NCBI GenBank assembly: GCA_964035545.1
Contig: OZ037769.1
Location: forward strand, 62,001-126,000
Length of the DNA stretch: 64,000 nucleotides
From: Bugula neritina
Taxonomy: Eukaryota > Bryozoa > Gymnolaemata > Cheilostomatida > Bugulidae
Direction of reading: 5' to 3'
Positions 11,340-23,793 of the stretch are shown here, one piece after another; positions within the stretch are counted from its first letter, which is position 1; each line of letters begins with the position of its first letter. The position numbers and the translations under genes were made by a program. The notes under the pieces were generated by a model. The model was given only the letters and a program-made list of their open reading frames with translations, was not told where the DNA came from and ran no database searches.

Positions 11340-13255
11340 AAAAGTTTGTGATCAGAAGATACGCTTCAAACAAAACTTTCATACATCATGACTCACAAGC
11401 TTTGACTAAAAACCTGAAATGCAGTAGATCCATCAGGTTGAATCTGTATTATTAATTTTATTTACTTTTAAACTTTTAGTTTTACTGCATTTGTTTTTTT
11501 TTTATCAAAGTAGAATAGCATTTCGGTAGATTAGCAGTGTAAAACGACAGTAAGTGTAGCACCTACTGTTGAACTTATATTTTAGTTTATAGCAATACTG
11601 ATTAAGTTAATAGCTAATGCTATACCAAGATTATTCGAACTCAACTTACAGTTATAGTCAGAAGAGATATACTTATAGTCATTATACCATTAGTGTTGTA
11701 CTTATAGTAATAGTAGTAGTTACTACTTAGAGCTATAACTTGAAATTGTCTGTTTAAATTTATTACTTTAAGTTTAATTTTATTAACTTATATTTATTAA
11801 TAATTTTTGAAATTGAATGATTTAATGAATAGGCATAGCAGCATGCTGCATGAGCATAGTAATTTTCAGAACAATTTTATCACTGTCTGTTACTAATACT
11901 AATAGAAACTAATTATTTTTATTTTATTAAAAAATTCATGATTATTTAGTTAATTTAAGTGAGGATACTCATACTCACCAGTGAACTAGTATAAAGTAAA
12001 TAAAATTGTACTAGAGGGAGTGAGAGCGTTACTGAAAACTCCTGAGGCACCGTTAAAATGAAACCATGATGTTATGGTAACAGCGAGCCTCCACTCAAAC
12101 TGTCGTGATAATCACCTAGATACTCTATAGCCTATACGTTTGAAGATCGCAAACACTCCACAGTCCACTATAATATCTAATTGAGGGGTTACTTTCCCAA
12201 AGGATAAAAATTACTCCATGCACACTTTAGCATAAACTGCTTCTTCAAGTTAATCACTTTTAAATTATCATAATATTATTAATCATAATGATGCTATAAT
12301 ATTTTATATTTCAATTATGTTGATATATAAATATTATTTTCAGCATGTATAAATTTGCTGTATCACACTATAGCTATATTTACGTTATACTCACTCACTA
12401 TAGGTATTGATATTCCAACATGAACATAATCATAATGATAATGATAATGATAAAGGCCCTGGGCCTGGGCATTGGTGAAGGCTCGGGTTTATAAATTTAA
12501 ATAAAAAATAAATTTAAACTCGTCATGATCAAATCAATTTCAACATTTAAATATTGAATTTTCTTTATTAATTAGGCAACTAACACAAATGGTGATACTA
12601 CTAATAGTAATAACATTAATGATTATTCTGTTATTATTAATAATTAGTATAATCATTATGATTATTATAATAATAATGGCTATGCCTATAGTGATAGTCT
12701 ATTAGTATTAGTATTACTTTGAATATGTCTATTGAGTATTGACTATTGTCTATTATTATTAGTATTAGTAATCAGTATTACTATACTATTTACTAACAGT
12801 AAAAGTAAGTATAATACTAATAGTAATAGTAATACTAGTGCAGTAATAGTAATACTAATACTAATAGTAATACTATTAGTATTACTATTACTCTTAGTAT
12901 TAGTTATTAATAATATTAATTTATAATTACTATTACTATTAGTATTACTATTGCTATTAGTACTAGTATTATATTTAGAGTTAGTAATTAGTAATTACTA
13001 TTACTATTAGTAATACTATTACTAATGGTAATTACTTATTCTAAGTATAATAGTAATACTAATACTAACAGTAATTAATATTATTAATAACTAATCTGCA
13101 GTTTCAGTTTGAGCTATAGTAATACTGATACTAATAGTTATGCTCGAAGTTGGTGGTTTATACTTCTATTTTATAGTTATACTAAAGTTAATAGTTTATT
13201 ATTACTAACAGTAATGCTAATACTATTGCTAATAGGCTTGATTTTATGTATATAA
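11340..13255. other. intergenic region between divergent genes, AT-rich with ACT/AGT-type low complexity
   Basis: No exon is recognisable. About 12590-13080 and on to 13250 is a degenerate mix of ATTAGT, ACTAAT and AGTAAT motifs. Promoters of the minus-strand gene at 9444-11333 and of plus-strand MRM1 must lie here, but no clear TATA box stands out. Confidence 0.6.
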
Positions 13256-13283
13256 TTTTTTCAATATTTCAGAGTAAATTACA

Positions 13284-14291
13284 ATGAATCAACCAAACCG
13301 CTTTCTGTCTCTGGCCCGTATAGTTCTTTTACGTCATCTTTGTTGCTCAAGAAACCATGGAGGAAATATTCAAAGAGAATATTTCAAGAGAGCTAGAGCA
13401 AAAAGAAAGCGAGAGATCTATCAAAGTCACAATTCTCATCAGCAATGGAACTCAACGACAGATCTTGTAGGAAAAGGCAATGACAATACTTCATTTAAAA
13501 TTTCATCAAATTGTGACACGGAGCTGCTCTTTGGCACTCATCCTGTTTACGCAGCACTGCAAGGCAATCGTCGTCAGTTTTCACATCTGTATGTTAGAGT
13601 GTCTTTATACAAAGAGCTTCAGAATGTCCACACTTCACAAGTATTATCCACTATTGTGAAAAATATTTACGAACAAGTGTTGCGCCTCTCCATTCCCATA
13701 ATTCCTACAGATAAGAGAAGGTTGGATAAACTTAGCGCTTATGGCGTTCATCAAGGTTTAATATTGTCATCTAGTTCCATGGCCATGGACCATATTTATC
13801 CCATTACCTCAGATAGTAAAAGCAGTCCTGCTGTTTGGATGTTGATATGCAATGTGGTTGACCCGATGAACTTGGGTGGTTTAATTCGTTCTGCTGTATA
13901 TCTGGGAGTTGATAAGGTTATAATATCTCCTAACTGTTCCAAACTTTCCCCTGTTGTTTCCAAGGCCAGTTCTGGTGCAATGGAGGTGGCACCTTTATCA
14001 TATGTGACTGATACGTGTGAATTGCTGCAGCAACTAAGAAATAGTGGCTGGAACGTTCTTGGAACAACCAGTTCTGATGGTAGTGACTCGGTGCCATTAT
14101 CCTCTGTGACTTTAAGCCGAAGTACAGTGCTGATTGTTGGTAATGAAGGTAAAGGTATAGACGAAGATGTCACCAACTGTTGCACTGATTTGATTAACAT
14201 TCAATCTCATGGCACTTGCCCTTCCCATGTTGATTCTCTCAATGTATCAGTAGCTGGTGCCATTATTCTTAACCACTTGAAAAGCATGTAA
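13284..14291 (+). CDS. MRM1: MRM1-like mitochondrial rRNA 2'-O-ribose methyltransferase (SpoU/TrmH family)
   Basis: A single 335-codon exon. The basic N-terminus (RFLSLARIVLLRHL...) looks like a mitochondrial leader. Residues about 70-170 form the substrate-binding part (LFGTHPVYAALQGNRR, then YGVHQGLILSSS). The C-terminal SPOUT domain carries the three family motifs: VVDPMNLGGLIRSA (about 190-204), IVGNEGKGID (about 284-293) and SLNVSVAGAIILNHL (about 318-332), with the expected N/R, E and N residues. The family uses S-adenosylmethionine to methylate a ribose in large-subunit mitochondrial rRNA. An acceptor-like TTTTTTCAATATTTCAG ends 11 bases before the ATG, which suggests an intron in the 5' UTR. 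It is the only intronless coding region in the window. Confidence 0.93.
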   Translation: MNQPNRFLSLARIVLLRHLCCSRNHGGNIQREYFKRARAKRKREIYQSHNSHQQWNSTTDLVGKGNDNTSFKISSNCDTELLFGTHPVYAALQGNRRQFSHLYVRVSLYKELQNVHTSQVLSTIVKNIYEQVLRLSIPIIPTDKRRLDKLSAYGVHQGLILSSSSMAMDHIYPITSDSKSSPAVWMLICNVVDPMNLGGLIRSAVYLGVDKVIISPNCSKLSPVVSKASSGAMEVAPLSYVTDTCELLQQLRNSGWNVLGTTSSDGSDSVPLSSVTLSRSTVLIVGNEGKGIDEDVTNCCTDLINIQSHGTCPSHVDSLNVSVAGAIILNHLKSM

Positions 14292-15105
14292 GAGTTTTTG
14301 CTTTCTGTGTTCCGAGTCAGTGACTTCCTGTTTATTAGTTCATTGATAGTCTCAGCTCCATATTGTTAAGTTGTTGTTTATTGGTTGATATCTGTGATAT
14401 GTAAGCAATAGCTGTGCAACTACACTTTCTTTCCCTATTGTGAAATAGATGAACTATAGTTGCATACACTATATATGCACAGTTATTAGATACTTGTCAA
14501 ATAGTGTTGGAAATATAATTATTCTAATACTTAAAGTATGCTTTTCGTTTTATTTATTTTGTTATCTATCACATTTTATATAAGCTACAAGCAGTGCAAG
14601 TACATTTTGTCATATCATGGCAGGAAAACCATTAATAGAGTACTTATGATCGAGATGATTACTCCTGATCATTGGTAAATGGCGGTTAATACAAAATGAT
14701 GCATAACTATAAGCAGGAGTTGTGCTCCCCGGGTTTCAGCTGATTTATATCAATGAATTGGGGCAAGTCTAGCCTGTATAAATATTATAGTATAAAGTAT
14801 ATTTTGTTAAACAAGACAGAAAGTTATAATATGAAGATAGGGCAAACAATAGAGTATAGTATTACTGTAAGTGTAACGTAAAGGTTAAAGGAACATGGAA
14901 AGATAAACCACGAATACAAAGCTATATAATACTATTTTATATAAATTTCTACTCAATAAACATACAGTAAATAAAATACGTCACATATTTAATATTGTGC
15001 TGTGACTTTCTCGACATATAGTATATACAAACACGACTGTGCAGAGTGAACTAATAAATATAATGTTGGAACAATGACGTCACTCCAATGTCATATTCAT
15101 TCAGA
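14292..15105. other. 3' flank shared by convergent MRM1 and tetraspanin 1
   Basis: AT-rich, with no coding signal. It holds the 3' UTRs of the two convergent genes. A plus-strand AATAAA lies near 14955-14960, far from the MRM1 stop, so its use is uncertain. Confidence 0.5.
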
Positions 15106-18100
15106 TTACTTGCTTCTGCTAGCATTACATCCAACACAGCAAGCCAGTATGATCCCAAGAATCTACAAAGAGTTGAAGAATTAGTACTAGGGTGTACAGT
15201 GACTGAGTTACTATACAGTGACTGAGTTACTATACAGTGACTGAGTTACTATACAATTACTATACAGTGACTGAGTTACTAGACAGTGACTGGGTTACTA
15301 TACAGTGACTGGGTTACTATACAGTAACTGAGTTACTATACAGTGACTGAGTTACTATACAGTGATTGAGTTACTATACAGTTACTATACGGTGACTGAG
15401 TTACTATACAGTGACTGAGTTACTATACAGTGACTACTATACAGTGACTGAGTTACTATACAGTGACTGAGTTACTAGACAGTGACTGGGTTACTATACA
15501 GTGACTGGGTTACTATACAGTAACTGAGTTACTATACAGTGACTGAGTTACTATACAGTGACTGAGTTACTATACAGTGATTGAGTTACTATACAGTTAC
15601 TATACGGTGACTGAGTTACTATACAGTGACTGAGTTACTATACAGTGACTACTATACAGTGACTGAGTTACTATACAGTGACTGAGTTACTAGACAGTGA
15701 CTGGGTTACTATACAGTGACTGGGTTACTATACAGTGACTGAGTTACTATACAGTGACTGAGTTACTATACAGTGATTGAGTTACTATACAGTTACTATA
15801 CAGTTACTGAGTTACTATACAGTTACTATACGGTGACTGAGTTACTATACAGTGACTGAGTTACTATACAGTGACTGAATTACTATACAGTTACTGAGTG
15901 ATGTCACTCACCTCAATGACTCCAAATCCAATGGCCACACCTCCAACAACCACAATGTTATTCTCAATAAAATCAATGGCTTTAGTCAGACAGCCATCAG
16001 TGTAGCTGCCCTGTGGAAAATATATAGAGTTAGTATTACAGGTGCACACACACTATAACATATAGAGTTAGTATTACAGGTGCACACACACTATAATATA
16101 TAGAGATAGTATTACAGCTGCACACACACTATAACACATAGAGTTAGTATTACAGGTGCACACACCCACACTATAATATATAGAGATAGTATTATAGGTG
16201 CACACACACACATACTATAATATATAGAGTTGGTATTACAGGTGCACACACACACACTATAATAAAGTAAAGCAACGTACACAGCTAGCTGGAATCTTTC
16301 CTCCCTGATTTGGTGCGATAGTTCGATCTTCCCAGTCGGCTGAGGAGTTGACGCCACAACATTCCTTGAATCATACAGTAATATACGTTACAGTAATACG
16401 ATATTATACATTACAGTAATACGATATTATACATTACAGTAATATGATATTATACGTTACAGTGATACGATATTATACGTTACAGTAATACGATATTATA
16501 CGTTACAGTGATACGATATTATGCGTTACAGTAATACGATATTATACGTTACAGTAATACGATATTATACGTTACAGTGATACGATATTATGCGTTACAG
16601 TAATACGATATTATACGTTACAGTGATACGATATTATACGTTACAGTGATACGATATTATACGTTACAGTAATACGATATTATACGTTACAGTGATACGA
16701 TATTATGCGTTACAGTAATACGATATTATACGTTACAGTAATACGATATTATACGTTACAGTGATACGATATTATGCGTTACAGTAATACGATATTATAC
16801 GTTACAGTGATACGATATTATGCGTTACAGTAATACGATATAATACGTTACAGTATTATAGATAGAGTTACACACCAGTTTCTCCTGAAGTGTGTCCCAT
16901 GCATCTTTAGCCACATTATCAACACTCTCATTATACAAGGCCATAAACTTCATGCTGTTGTTTGTTATCAGATCCTCAATCTGAGTTCGGTAGTGGAAGG
17001 CAACTGCTCCGGCAGCAATCTCAGCAATCAGGAGGATTCCAATGATGACTGCAAACTAGTAGAGTAGTACAGTGTAATACAGTGTAATATAATACTATAC
17101 AGTGTAATACAGTGTAATATAGTATACAGTGTAATATACTATACAGTGTAATACAGTGTAATATAGTATACAGTGTAATATACTATACAGTGTAATACAG
17201 TGTAATACAGTGTAATATAATACTATATAGTGTAATACAGTGTAATCCAGTGTAATACAGTGTAATACAGTGTAATCCAGTGTAATATAGTAGTAATAAA
17301 CACTCACAGTGTAAAGCAGGCATGAGCTCTCTTTGCACGCTCCAATGCAGCCAATGGCAGCTATGAGAAAGGTGATGCAGCCGAAACTGATGATGACTAT
17401 AGCGGGAGCATTGATCATCTTATTACCTACGATATCCAGGTAGCTACTCAGAGCTACGTAGGCGTATACACCCGCTGCCACTAGCCCAATTCCAATCAAC
17501 TGTCAATATATATAACATCATATGGTACTAGTAGTAGTGTGAGTGGTGTAGTGATACTAGTAGTGTGAGTGATGTAGTGATACCAGTAGTGTGAGTGGTG
17601 TAGTGATACTAGTAGTGTGAGTGATGTAGTGATACTAGTAGTGTGAGTGATGTAGTGATACTAGTAGTGTGAGTAATGTAGTGATACTAGTAGTGTGAGT
17701 GGTGTAGTGATACTAGTAGTGTGAGTGGTGTAGTGATACTAGTAGTGTGAGTGGTGTAGTGATACTAGTAGTGTGAGTGATGTAGTGATACTAGTAGTGT
17801 GAGTGATGTAGTGATACTAGTAGTGTGAGTGGTGTAGTGATACTAGTAGTGTGAGTGATGTAGTGATACTAGTACTGTGAGTGGTGTAGTGATACTAGTA
17901 GTGTGAGTGGTGTAGTGATACTAGTAGTGTGAGTGATGTAGTGATACTAGTAGTGTGAGTGATGTAGTGATACTAGTAGTGTGAGTGATGTAGTGATACT
18001 AGTAGTGTGAGTGATGTAGTGATACTAGTAGTGTGAGTGATGTAGTGATACTAGTAGTGTGAGTGATGTAGTGATACTAGTAGTGTGAGTGATGTAGTGA

Positions 18101-20410
18101 TACTAGTAGTGTGAGTGATGTAGTGATACTAGTAGTGTGAGTGATGTAGTGATACTAGTAGTGTGAGTGAAGTAGTGATACTAGTAGTGTGAGTGATGTA
18201 GTGATACTAGTAGTGTGAGTGGTGTAGTGATACTAGTAGTGTGAGTGATACTAGTAGTGTGAGTGGTGTAGTGATACTAGTAGTGTGGGTACAGAGTAGT
18301 CGCAAGCGCACACGGTGACCTAGTTTAACACAAATTCGTTAGGAGCTAGTCAGGGCTGCAAGGGCGTTAACATCTATTCAAGCAGTGCAGAATATCGCAT
18401 GGTTCATTGATTCCTCTCATGATGAACAAACAACCTCCTTTCTCTGCGTATGCCGCAACGTAATGCATGAATAACAATTATTCAGTGTAAAAGGATCAAT
18501 AGGCAGGGCTAGTATTAGTCTAACACAAGAGAAAGAGAGAGACTAGCTATAAGAATTATGTGGTAATATAACTGTATATATTATACTTTGTATTGTATAC
18601 AAAAGTCATTCACTGCCTTGTAGAACCTATGCATAACACAGATATTTATACAGTGCACTATCAACTCATGCGTGAGTTATTACATACGGGTTATTACTCT
18701 AATTAGAATATGAGTTAGCAGTTTCCATGGACACACCTGCTGGCACTTGGCATACCTGTGCACTCATAGCATACCAAAAATGGTCTCATCTCAACTGACC
18801 TAAATTACTCATAACTCTGCTAGCAACTTGATACTGCTGTAGGCAATCTATTCCTGAAGGTAATCTGCCCAGCTAATAACAATTCCTGTCATGATTAAAG
18901 GCTAATACTCAATTTGACTGGGTTTGCTTGTAGTCTGTCACTGGTGCATACATAAAGTCACGTCTACTTAAGTAGGTCAGCAGTAAGTGTTAGTTGACCT
19001 AGTGACAGCTTGCCTGCAGAGCTCTTACCGTCTACTCTCTCTGTCTCAACTATCCTGGTAAGAGCTGTACAAAGCATATGCTGCCACTACTAGCTGCTGC
19101 TACTAGCTGCCACTACTAGTACTCAAGAGGTCTGAGGCAGCAGCTGCCGTGTCAGAACATTGCCTGTTGCTGGTTGTTGGGCATTCATTTAGATTAGACG
19201 CTTGCAGTTACTTGCCAAACTAACAGAGCAGCTAACAGAGTGGCTGACATATTTATTCTATATTTAGTTTGAGACAAAGAATATGCTTCTAATTCGATTT
19301 TTAAAAAAGGAAATTTTATGCTGAGCTAAAAAGCTTGAAAGGATGCTAGTATTTACAAGACAGTAAATTTATAGTAAGTGAATAGCAATAGAAAGGGAAG
19401 AACAGCACCAGAGTAACAAATATTGTCCTATAACTAACAGCACATGTTAATGACTCATTGGGAGTCAGAGAATTCAAAAGCAGCAGTTTGTGGCGTTTTA
19501 TCTAGAATTATTGTGACATCTTATCTAGAACATTGTGAGGTTTATTGCAGAAGTATTAACTCAAATCCATAGACAATATCAATATGTATATGAAGATGTC
19601 ACAAGCAAGGTTAAACTTAGACTTCAAGCAGAGAGTGAACCCAATTACACTGTTGATTAAACAATTAAATGCAGGTTATGGTTTCCAATTGAAATAATTA
19701 TTGAAACTAAAGTTCAAACTTTCCTTAATATCAATATATTTACTATAACTATAATTTATCACTTATCAGCGATTAAATCAAATATAAAATCAGTACCAGC
19801 CGTAGTTACTGATACTGACAGTAAATGTAATTACATTTAGTTTTACAGCAATGTTAAAATAATAATCTCTTCTAACAATAACTCTAAGTATTAAGTACTA
19901 ATATTTAACAGTCTATGACTATAGAGTATAGAGTGATAGAACGACACTCACTCTGAGTTGTTAATCATAATAATAATAGCAATACTAATACTAATAGTAA
20001 TAGCAATACTAACACTAACAGTAATAGTAATACTAACAGTAATACTGACAGTAATACTAACTAAGTCTAATAAGTAATAAGTAATAGCAACAATAAATAT
20101 AATATTAATAGCAATATTTATAGTAATAGCAAATGTAATACTCATAGTCTATTCCTATAGCTATAACCTTTTACATTTACTTTTAGTTTTACTGATTTAG
20201 TTTTACCAACTCTAACAGTAACAGTAACACTCAGTAACAGTATGACTATGAGTATGACTATGAGTAACACTAACACTGATACTGATAGTAATTTATGATT
20301 AGCAACAGATCATGGGTACTGCAACTTACACAAAACAAAACGTTGAAAATAATGAGACACCATTTTGCACAGTTAGCACAGCCATCAACATCTCTTCCTT
20401 TTCCTGCCAT
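15106..20410 (-). CDS. tetraspanin 1 of a tandem pair
   Basis: Six exons, all split in phase 0: 20330-20410, 17308-17499, 16876-17055, 16281-16364, 15912-16010 and 15106-15162. They code for 230 residues. The cytoplasmic start MAGKGRDVDGCANCAKW leads into TM1 (CLIIFNVLFC/LIGIGLVAAG). TM2 and TM3 surround GCIGACKESSCLL, the large loop opens with ECCGVNSSADW (about 152-162) and includes CGSYTDGC, and TM4 is followed by the short tail CNASRSK. Four TM segments plus the CCG motif define the family, whose members organise membrane microdomains. The nearest relative is the gene at 21515-23793 with the same intron plan. All introns contain tandem repeats, and intron 1 is 2.8 kb. Confidence 0.92.
15190..15898. 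repeat. 19-bp minisatellite, roughly 35 copies (tetraspanin 1 intron 5)
   Basis: The unit is CAGTGACTGAGTTACTATA with truncated units interspersed, and blocks of about 240-270 bp recur. The array begins a few bases inside the donor of the exon at 15912-16010. Confidence 0.95.
16020..16265. repeat. ~40-bp repeat, six copies (tetraspanin 1 intron 4)
   Basis: Each unit contains ATAGAGTTAGTATTACAGG followed by TGCACACACACTATAAT, with variation in the CA run. Confidence 0.9.
16375..16862. repeat. 23-bp minisatellite, about 21 copies (tetraspanin 1 intron 3)
   Basis: The core is TTACAGTAATACGATATTAT with AAT/GAT and TAC/TGC variants. It fills nearly the whole intron. Confidence 0.95.
17060..17290. 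repeat. 10-bp TGTAATACAG repeat (tetraspanin 1 intron 2)
   Basis: The minus-strand unit TATTACACTG resembles the exon/intron junction TTTACACT/GTGAG at 17308 immediately beside it. Confidence 0.9.
17525..18295. repeat. 26-bp minisatellite, about 29 copies (tetraspanin 1 intron 1)
   Basis: The core is GTGATACTAGTAGTGTGAGT plus GATGTA or GGTGTA. The rest of the intron, 18300-20329, is AT-rich with degenerate ACT/AGT repeats at about 19960-20290 and no exon that I can see. Confidence 0.95.
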
Positions 20411-21514
20411 GTCCGATGTTATTTTAGAAGGTGATAAGATTTGGTATTGCTGCTAGAAAAGTTGACACTCTCCAACCAACCGTTGCCTTCGCAATAATTA
20501 TCGTGACTGGCTGCTAGGCTATTTAAAGCGCGAGCTACTTAGTCACGTGATTAGTTTTCTGCGCTTTCTTCTTATCGTGTTTATGCTCTCTCTGCAAAAT
20601 AGTACAAATGCGAACACACCAAATTTTAATTATTTTCAACTGCCTAAAAACTAAAATAATGATAGTGCAACATAGCAATATTACACACAGAATATATACC
20701 AGCACTGACTAACTGGAGAAATTTGACTGTTAATTTACACACAGTACCATACCTTTTAATTCCATTGCAGGTGTTCACTGTGACATTGATAGATGGTAGA
20801 GGTTTGCCCTAGTTTCATCTACACTTTTCACCACCACAATGGCCGCTTTTCACCACCACAATTTTCTTGCAATTTTTCCACAACGTTATGCATGTCTATG
20901 CTGCATATGAACTTCTTATTATATAATATAAATATATATATAATTTGGGTATATTTGTCCACTTTACTGCATCAATGGGGAAATTAATTAAAACATTTTA
21001 TGGATATGAAGCAATATATTTCTAGGTTTTGTTACCACGGTTACCACAATAAATATATTATTGCCTCAGCTAAACCCTCATATACATCATAGGTATTGGG
21101 CTTGGGTTTGGTATTAGGTTTGGGGTGATTTAATAGTGGCAGTTAGTTATGGAGTAATGTTTATCACACAACACAACTACCTATGATGTATACACAACTA
21201 CCTATGATGTATACACAACTACCTATGATGTATACACAGTTACTTGTGATGTATTTATTATTTATAATTTACAAGACCCACAAAACTTTATTGTCCTAGA
21301 AAATGTTTACAAATAATTCAATAAATGGTCAGTTCTCAGAAATATAACTATTTGGAATTGAGATAAAATGCACAATGGAATGTGAGAGTATGAGCTAAAT
21401 GTTAAAGCTATGAGTAGTGACAGCGGTTAGGTCAAAGGGTAATAAACAGTCAGCTCTGTGTAGGATATGGGTATAACAGGACTTCAGTTGATAGCTGGAG
21501 TTGTGTACTCAATA
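20411..21514. other. intergenic region between the two tetraspanin genes
   Basis: Holds the promoter of tetraspanin 1 and the 3' UTR of tetraspanin 2. At 21165-21245 a 21-bp unit containing ACCTATGATGTATACACAA is repeated about four times. A minus-strand AATAAA (plus TTTATT) at 21285-21290 could serve tetraspanin 2. No coding signal. Confidence 0.55.
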
Positions 21515-21890
21515 CTAATGCTGCTCATAGTGACTGTTCTTGCTCATTGTGCAGGCCAAGTAGCACGAGATAATAACTCCAAAGATCTGCAATACAACAG
21601 TCAGTAAAGCCAATAACTAATGCAGAGTGTTGCTTTGCTTTGTTGATAAGTATACATTTGTTACTATGCACTTTGGTAGATTGAATGCTTACCTGAATTA
21701 TACAGAAAGTGATAGCCACAGCCCCAACAGCTTTACCTACTGACATTACCAAGTCTTTATAGACCTCAAAGCACCCATCCTGCAGTCATATATACACATA
21801 ACATGTAACATGTGATATGTATAATACTATGTACTATGTCATATCTCACCTGATAGATAATGTACTATATATATAATATATATGACATAG

Positions 21891-21939
<49 letters not shown>

Positions 21940-23793
21940 CTATGTCATATCTCACCTGATAGAGTTCACCAGATGTAGCTTTGCAAGATGGTGGTGGAGC
22001 TTTCCAGTCTCCCCTTCCGTTTATTCCACAGCATTCCTGTGTATTCATAATACTACATTACTATAGGTTATATTACTACATTACTAGTTTATATTACTAC
22101 ATTACTTAATTATATTAACATATTACTATATTATATTACTAGTTTATATTATTATATTACTATATTATATTACTATATTACTAATTTATATTACTATATT
22201 GCTAGTTTATATTACTATATTACTATTTTATATTACTATATTACTTATTTATATTATTATATTACTATATTATATTACTATATTACTAATTTATATAACT
22301 ATATTGCTAGTTTATATAACTATATTGCTAGTTTATATAACTATATTGCTAGTTTATATTACTATATTACTAGTTTATATTATACACATTTCTATATATG
22401 GCACATGGATAGTCTCACAGAGATAGACAGATAAGAACCGCTTATGGATTAAACTACTGGGGAGTATTCACACCCACCCCTTCTGACTGCGCAACGTCCC
22501 AGGCTATTGTGATAGTAGATTTGGTCTGGTTCATTGCAGCTTCTGAAGCTGTCATTATCTGCACAACCCAGTCCTGTGAAGTTTCATCATCCAACTTGCT
22601 CAGTTTCTGGGCTCCAACCACAACGACTATTCCGATGATAAACTCTATGAAGACCAGCACTGCCATAGTCACTGAGAACTGCAAACAAACCCTCAGTTTA
22701 TACAAGCAGAGCAGCTTCAGCAGTTGAAAGTTCACTCATGGCCTGTGAATTTAGAGTATCACTAAATATAAGCAGAAAGTTGAAGTGAAAAATGGACTCA
22801 CTGTGAAAAGCAGACACTTGTTCTCTTTGCACGCCCCAACCCACCCACAGGATGATATGAAGAGCGTGACTAGACCAACGACAATTACAAAGGCAGCGGC
22901 CGCCACTAGTCCTGTACGGACGCCTTCTACATTGTCTTGTGTCTGTATATTCTCCGGCAGCGTTTCTAGCAGCTCCACAAAATCCATCGTCTTAGCCTTG
23001 CCCACTCCATATGATCCGACACCAACTAGTATCACTGCTACCACCTGTCAAACATACACCAACTAGTAGCACTGCTACCACCTGTCAAACATACACCAAC
23101 TAGTAGCACTGCTACCACCTGTCAAACATACACCAACTAGTAGCACTGCTACCACCTGTCAAACATACACCAACTAGTAGCACTGCTATAACCTGTCAAA
23201 CATACACCAACTAGTATAGTATATTATAGTAGCACTGCTATAACATATTACATTGTACTGTATATTATATATAGCCTAGTATTATAGATTATAGATAATA
23301 GTATAACATACTAAACTGTACTGTATATTATATAGTATTAAAGATAATAGTATAACATATTACACTGTACTGTATATTATATAGTATTATAGATAATAGT
23401 ATAATATATTACACTGTACTGTATATTATATAGTATTATAGATAATAGTATAACATATTACACTGTACTGTATATTATATGGTATTCTAGATGATAGTAT
23501 AATATATTACACTGTACTGTATATTATATAGTATTATAAATGATAGTATAACATATTACATTGTACTGTATATTATATAGTATTATAAATGATAGTATAA
23601 CATATTACACTGTACTGTATATTATATAGTATTATAAATGATAGTATAACATATAACACTGTACTGTATATTATATAGTATTATAGATGATAATCTCACT
23701 CACCGAAAATATTACATTGAAGATGATAAACAACCATCTCACAGTTTTATGTCCACAGCTGATTTCAGAAGGTAGAGAGGGTCCCACAGTCAT
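21515..23793 (-). CDS. tetraspanin 2 of a tandem pair
   Basis: Six phase-0 exons: 23704-23793, 22802-23044, 22478-22678, 21956-22036, 21693-21779 and 21515-21586. They code for 257 residues. The start MTVGPSLPSEISCGHKTVRW leads into TM1 (LFIIFNVIFS/VVAVILVGVG). TM2 and TM3 surround CGWVGACKENKCLLF, the large loop starts ECCGINGRGDW (about 179-189), and TM4 ends near IIQ/IFGVIISCYLACT. The small extracellular loop is longer than in tetraspanin 1 (DFVELLETLPENIQTQDNVE). The exon plan matches tetraspanin 1 exactly, so the two are probably tandem duplicates. A TATAAAAG lies about 10 bases upstream of the ATG, too close to act as a normal TATA box for this start. Confidence 0.92.
22060..22390. repeat. 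AT-rich TATATTACTA/CTAGTTTA repeat (tetraspanin 2 intron 3)
   Basis: Variable units combine TATTACTATAT and TGCTAGTTTATAT, filling the intron between the exons at 22478-22678 and 21956-22036. Confidence 0.85.
23023..23215. repeat. 37-bp repeat copying the tetraspanin 2 exon 2 acceptor and exon start
   Basis: Each unit on the minus strand contains TTTGACAG/GTGGTAGCAGTG, the acceptor and first coding bases of the exon starting at 23044, changed by about one base (GTGATAC to GTGCTAC). About four copies lie upstream of the real one. Confidence 0.92.
23240..23700. repeat. 49-bp AT-rich repeat, about nine copies (tetraspanin 2 intron 1)
   Basis: The core is TTACACTGTACTGTATATTA plus TATAGTATTATAGAT; TGTACTGTA recurs at 49-bp spacing. 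Confidence 0.9.

Noticed and set aside
13796-14200. Minus-strand frame of 134 codons
   Set aside because: It is antisense to the conserved MRM1 catalytic domain.
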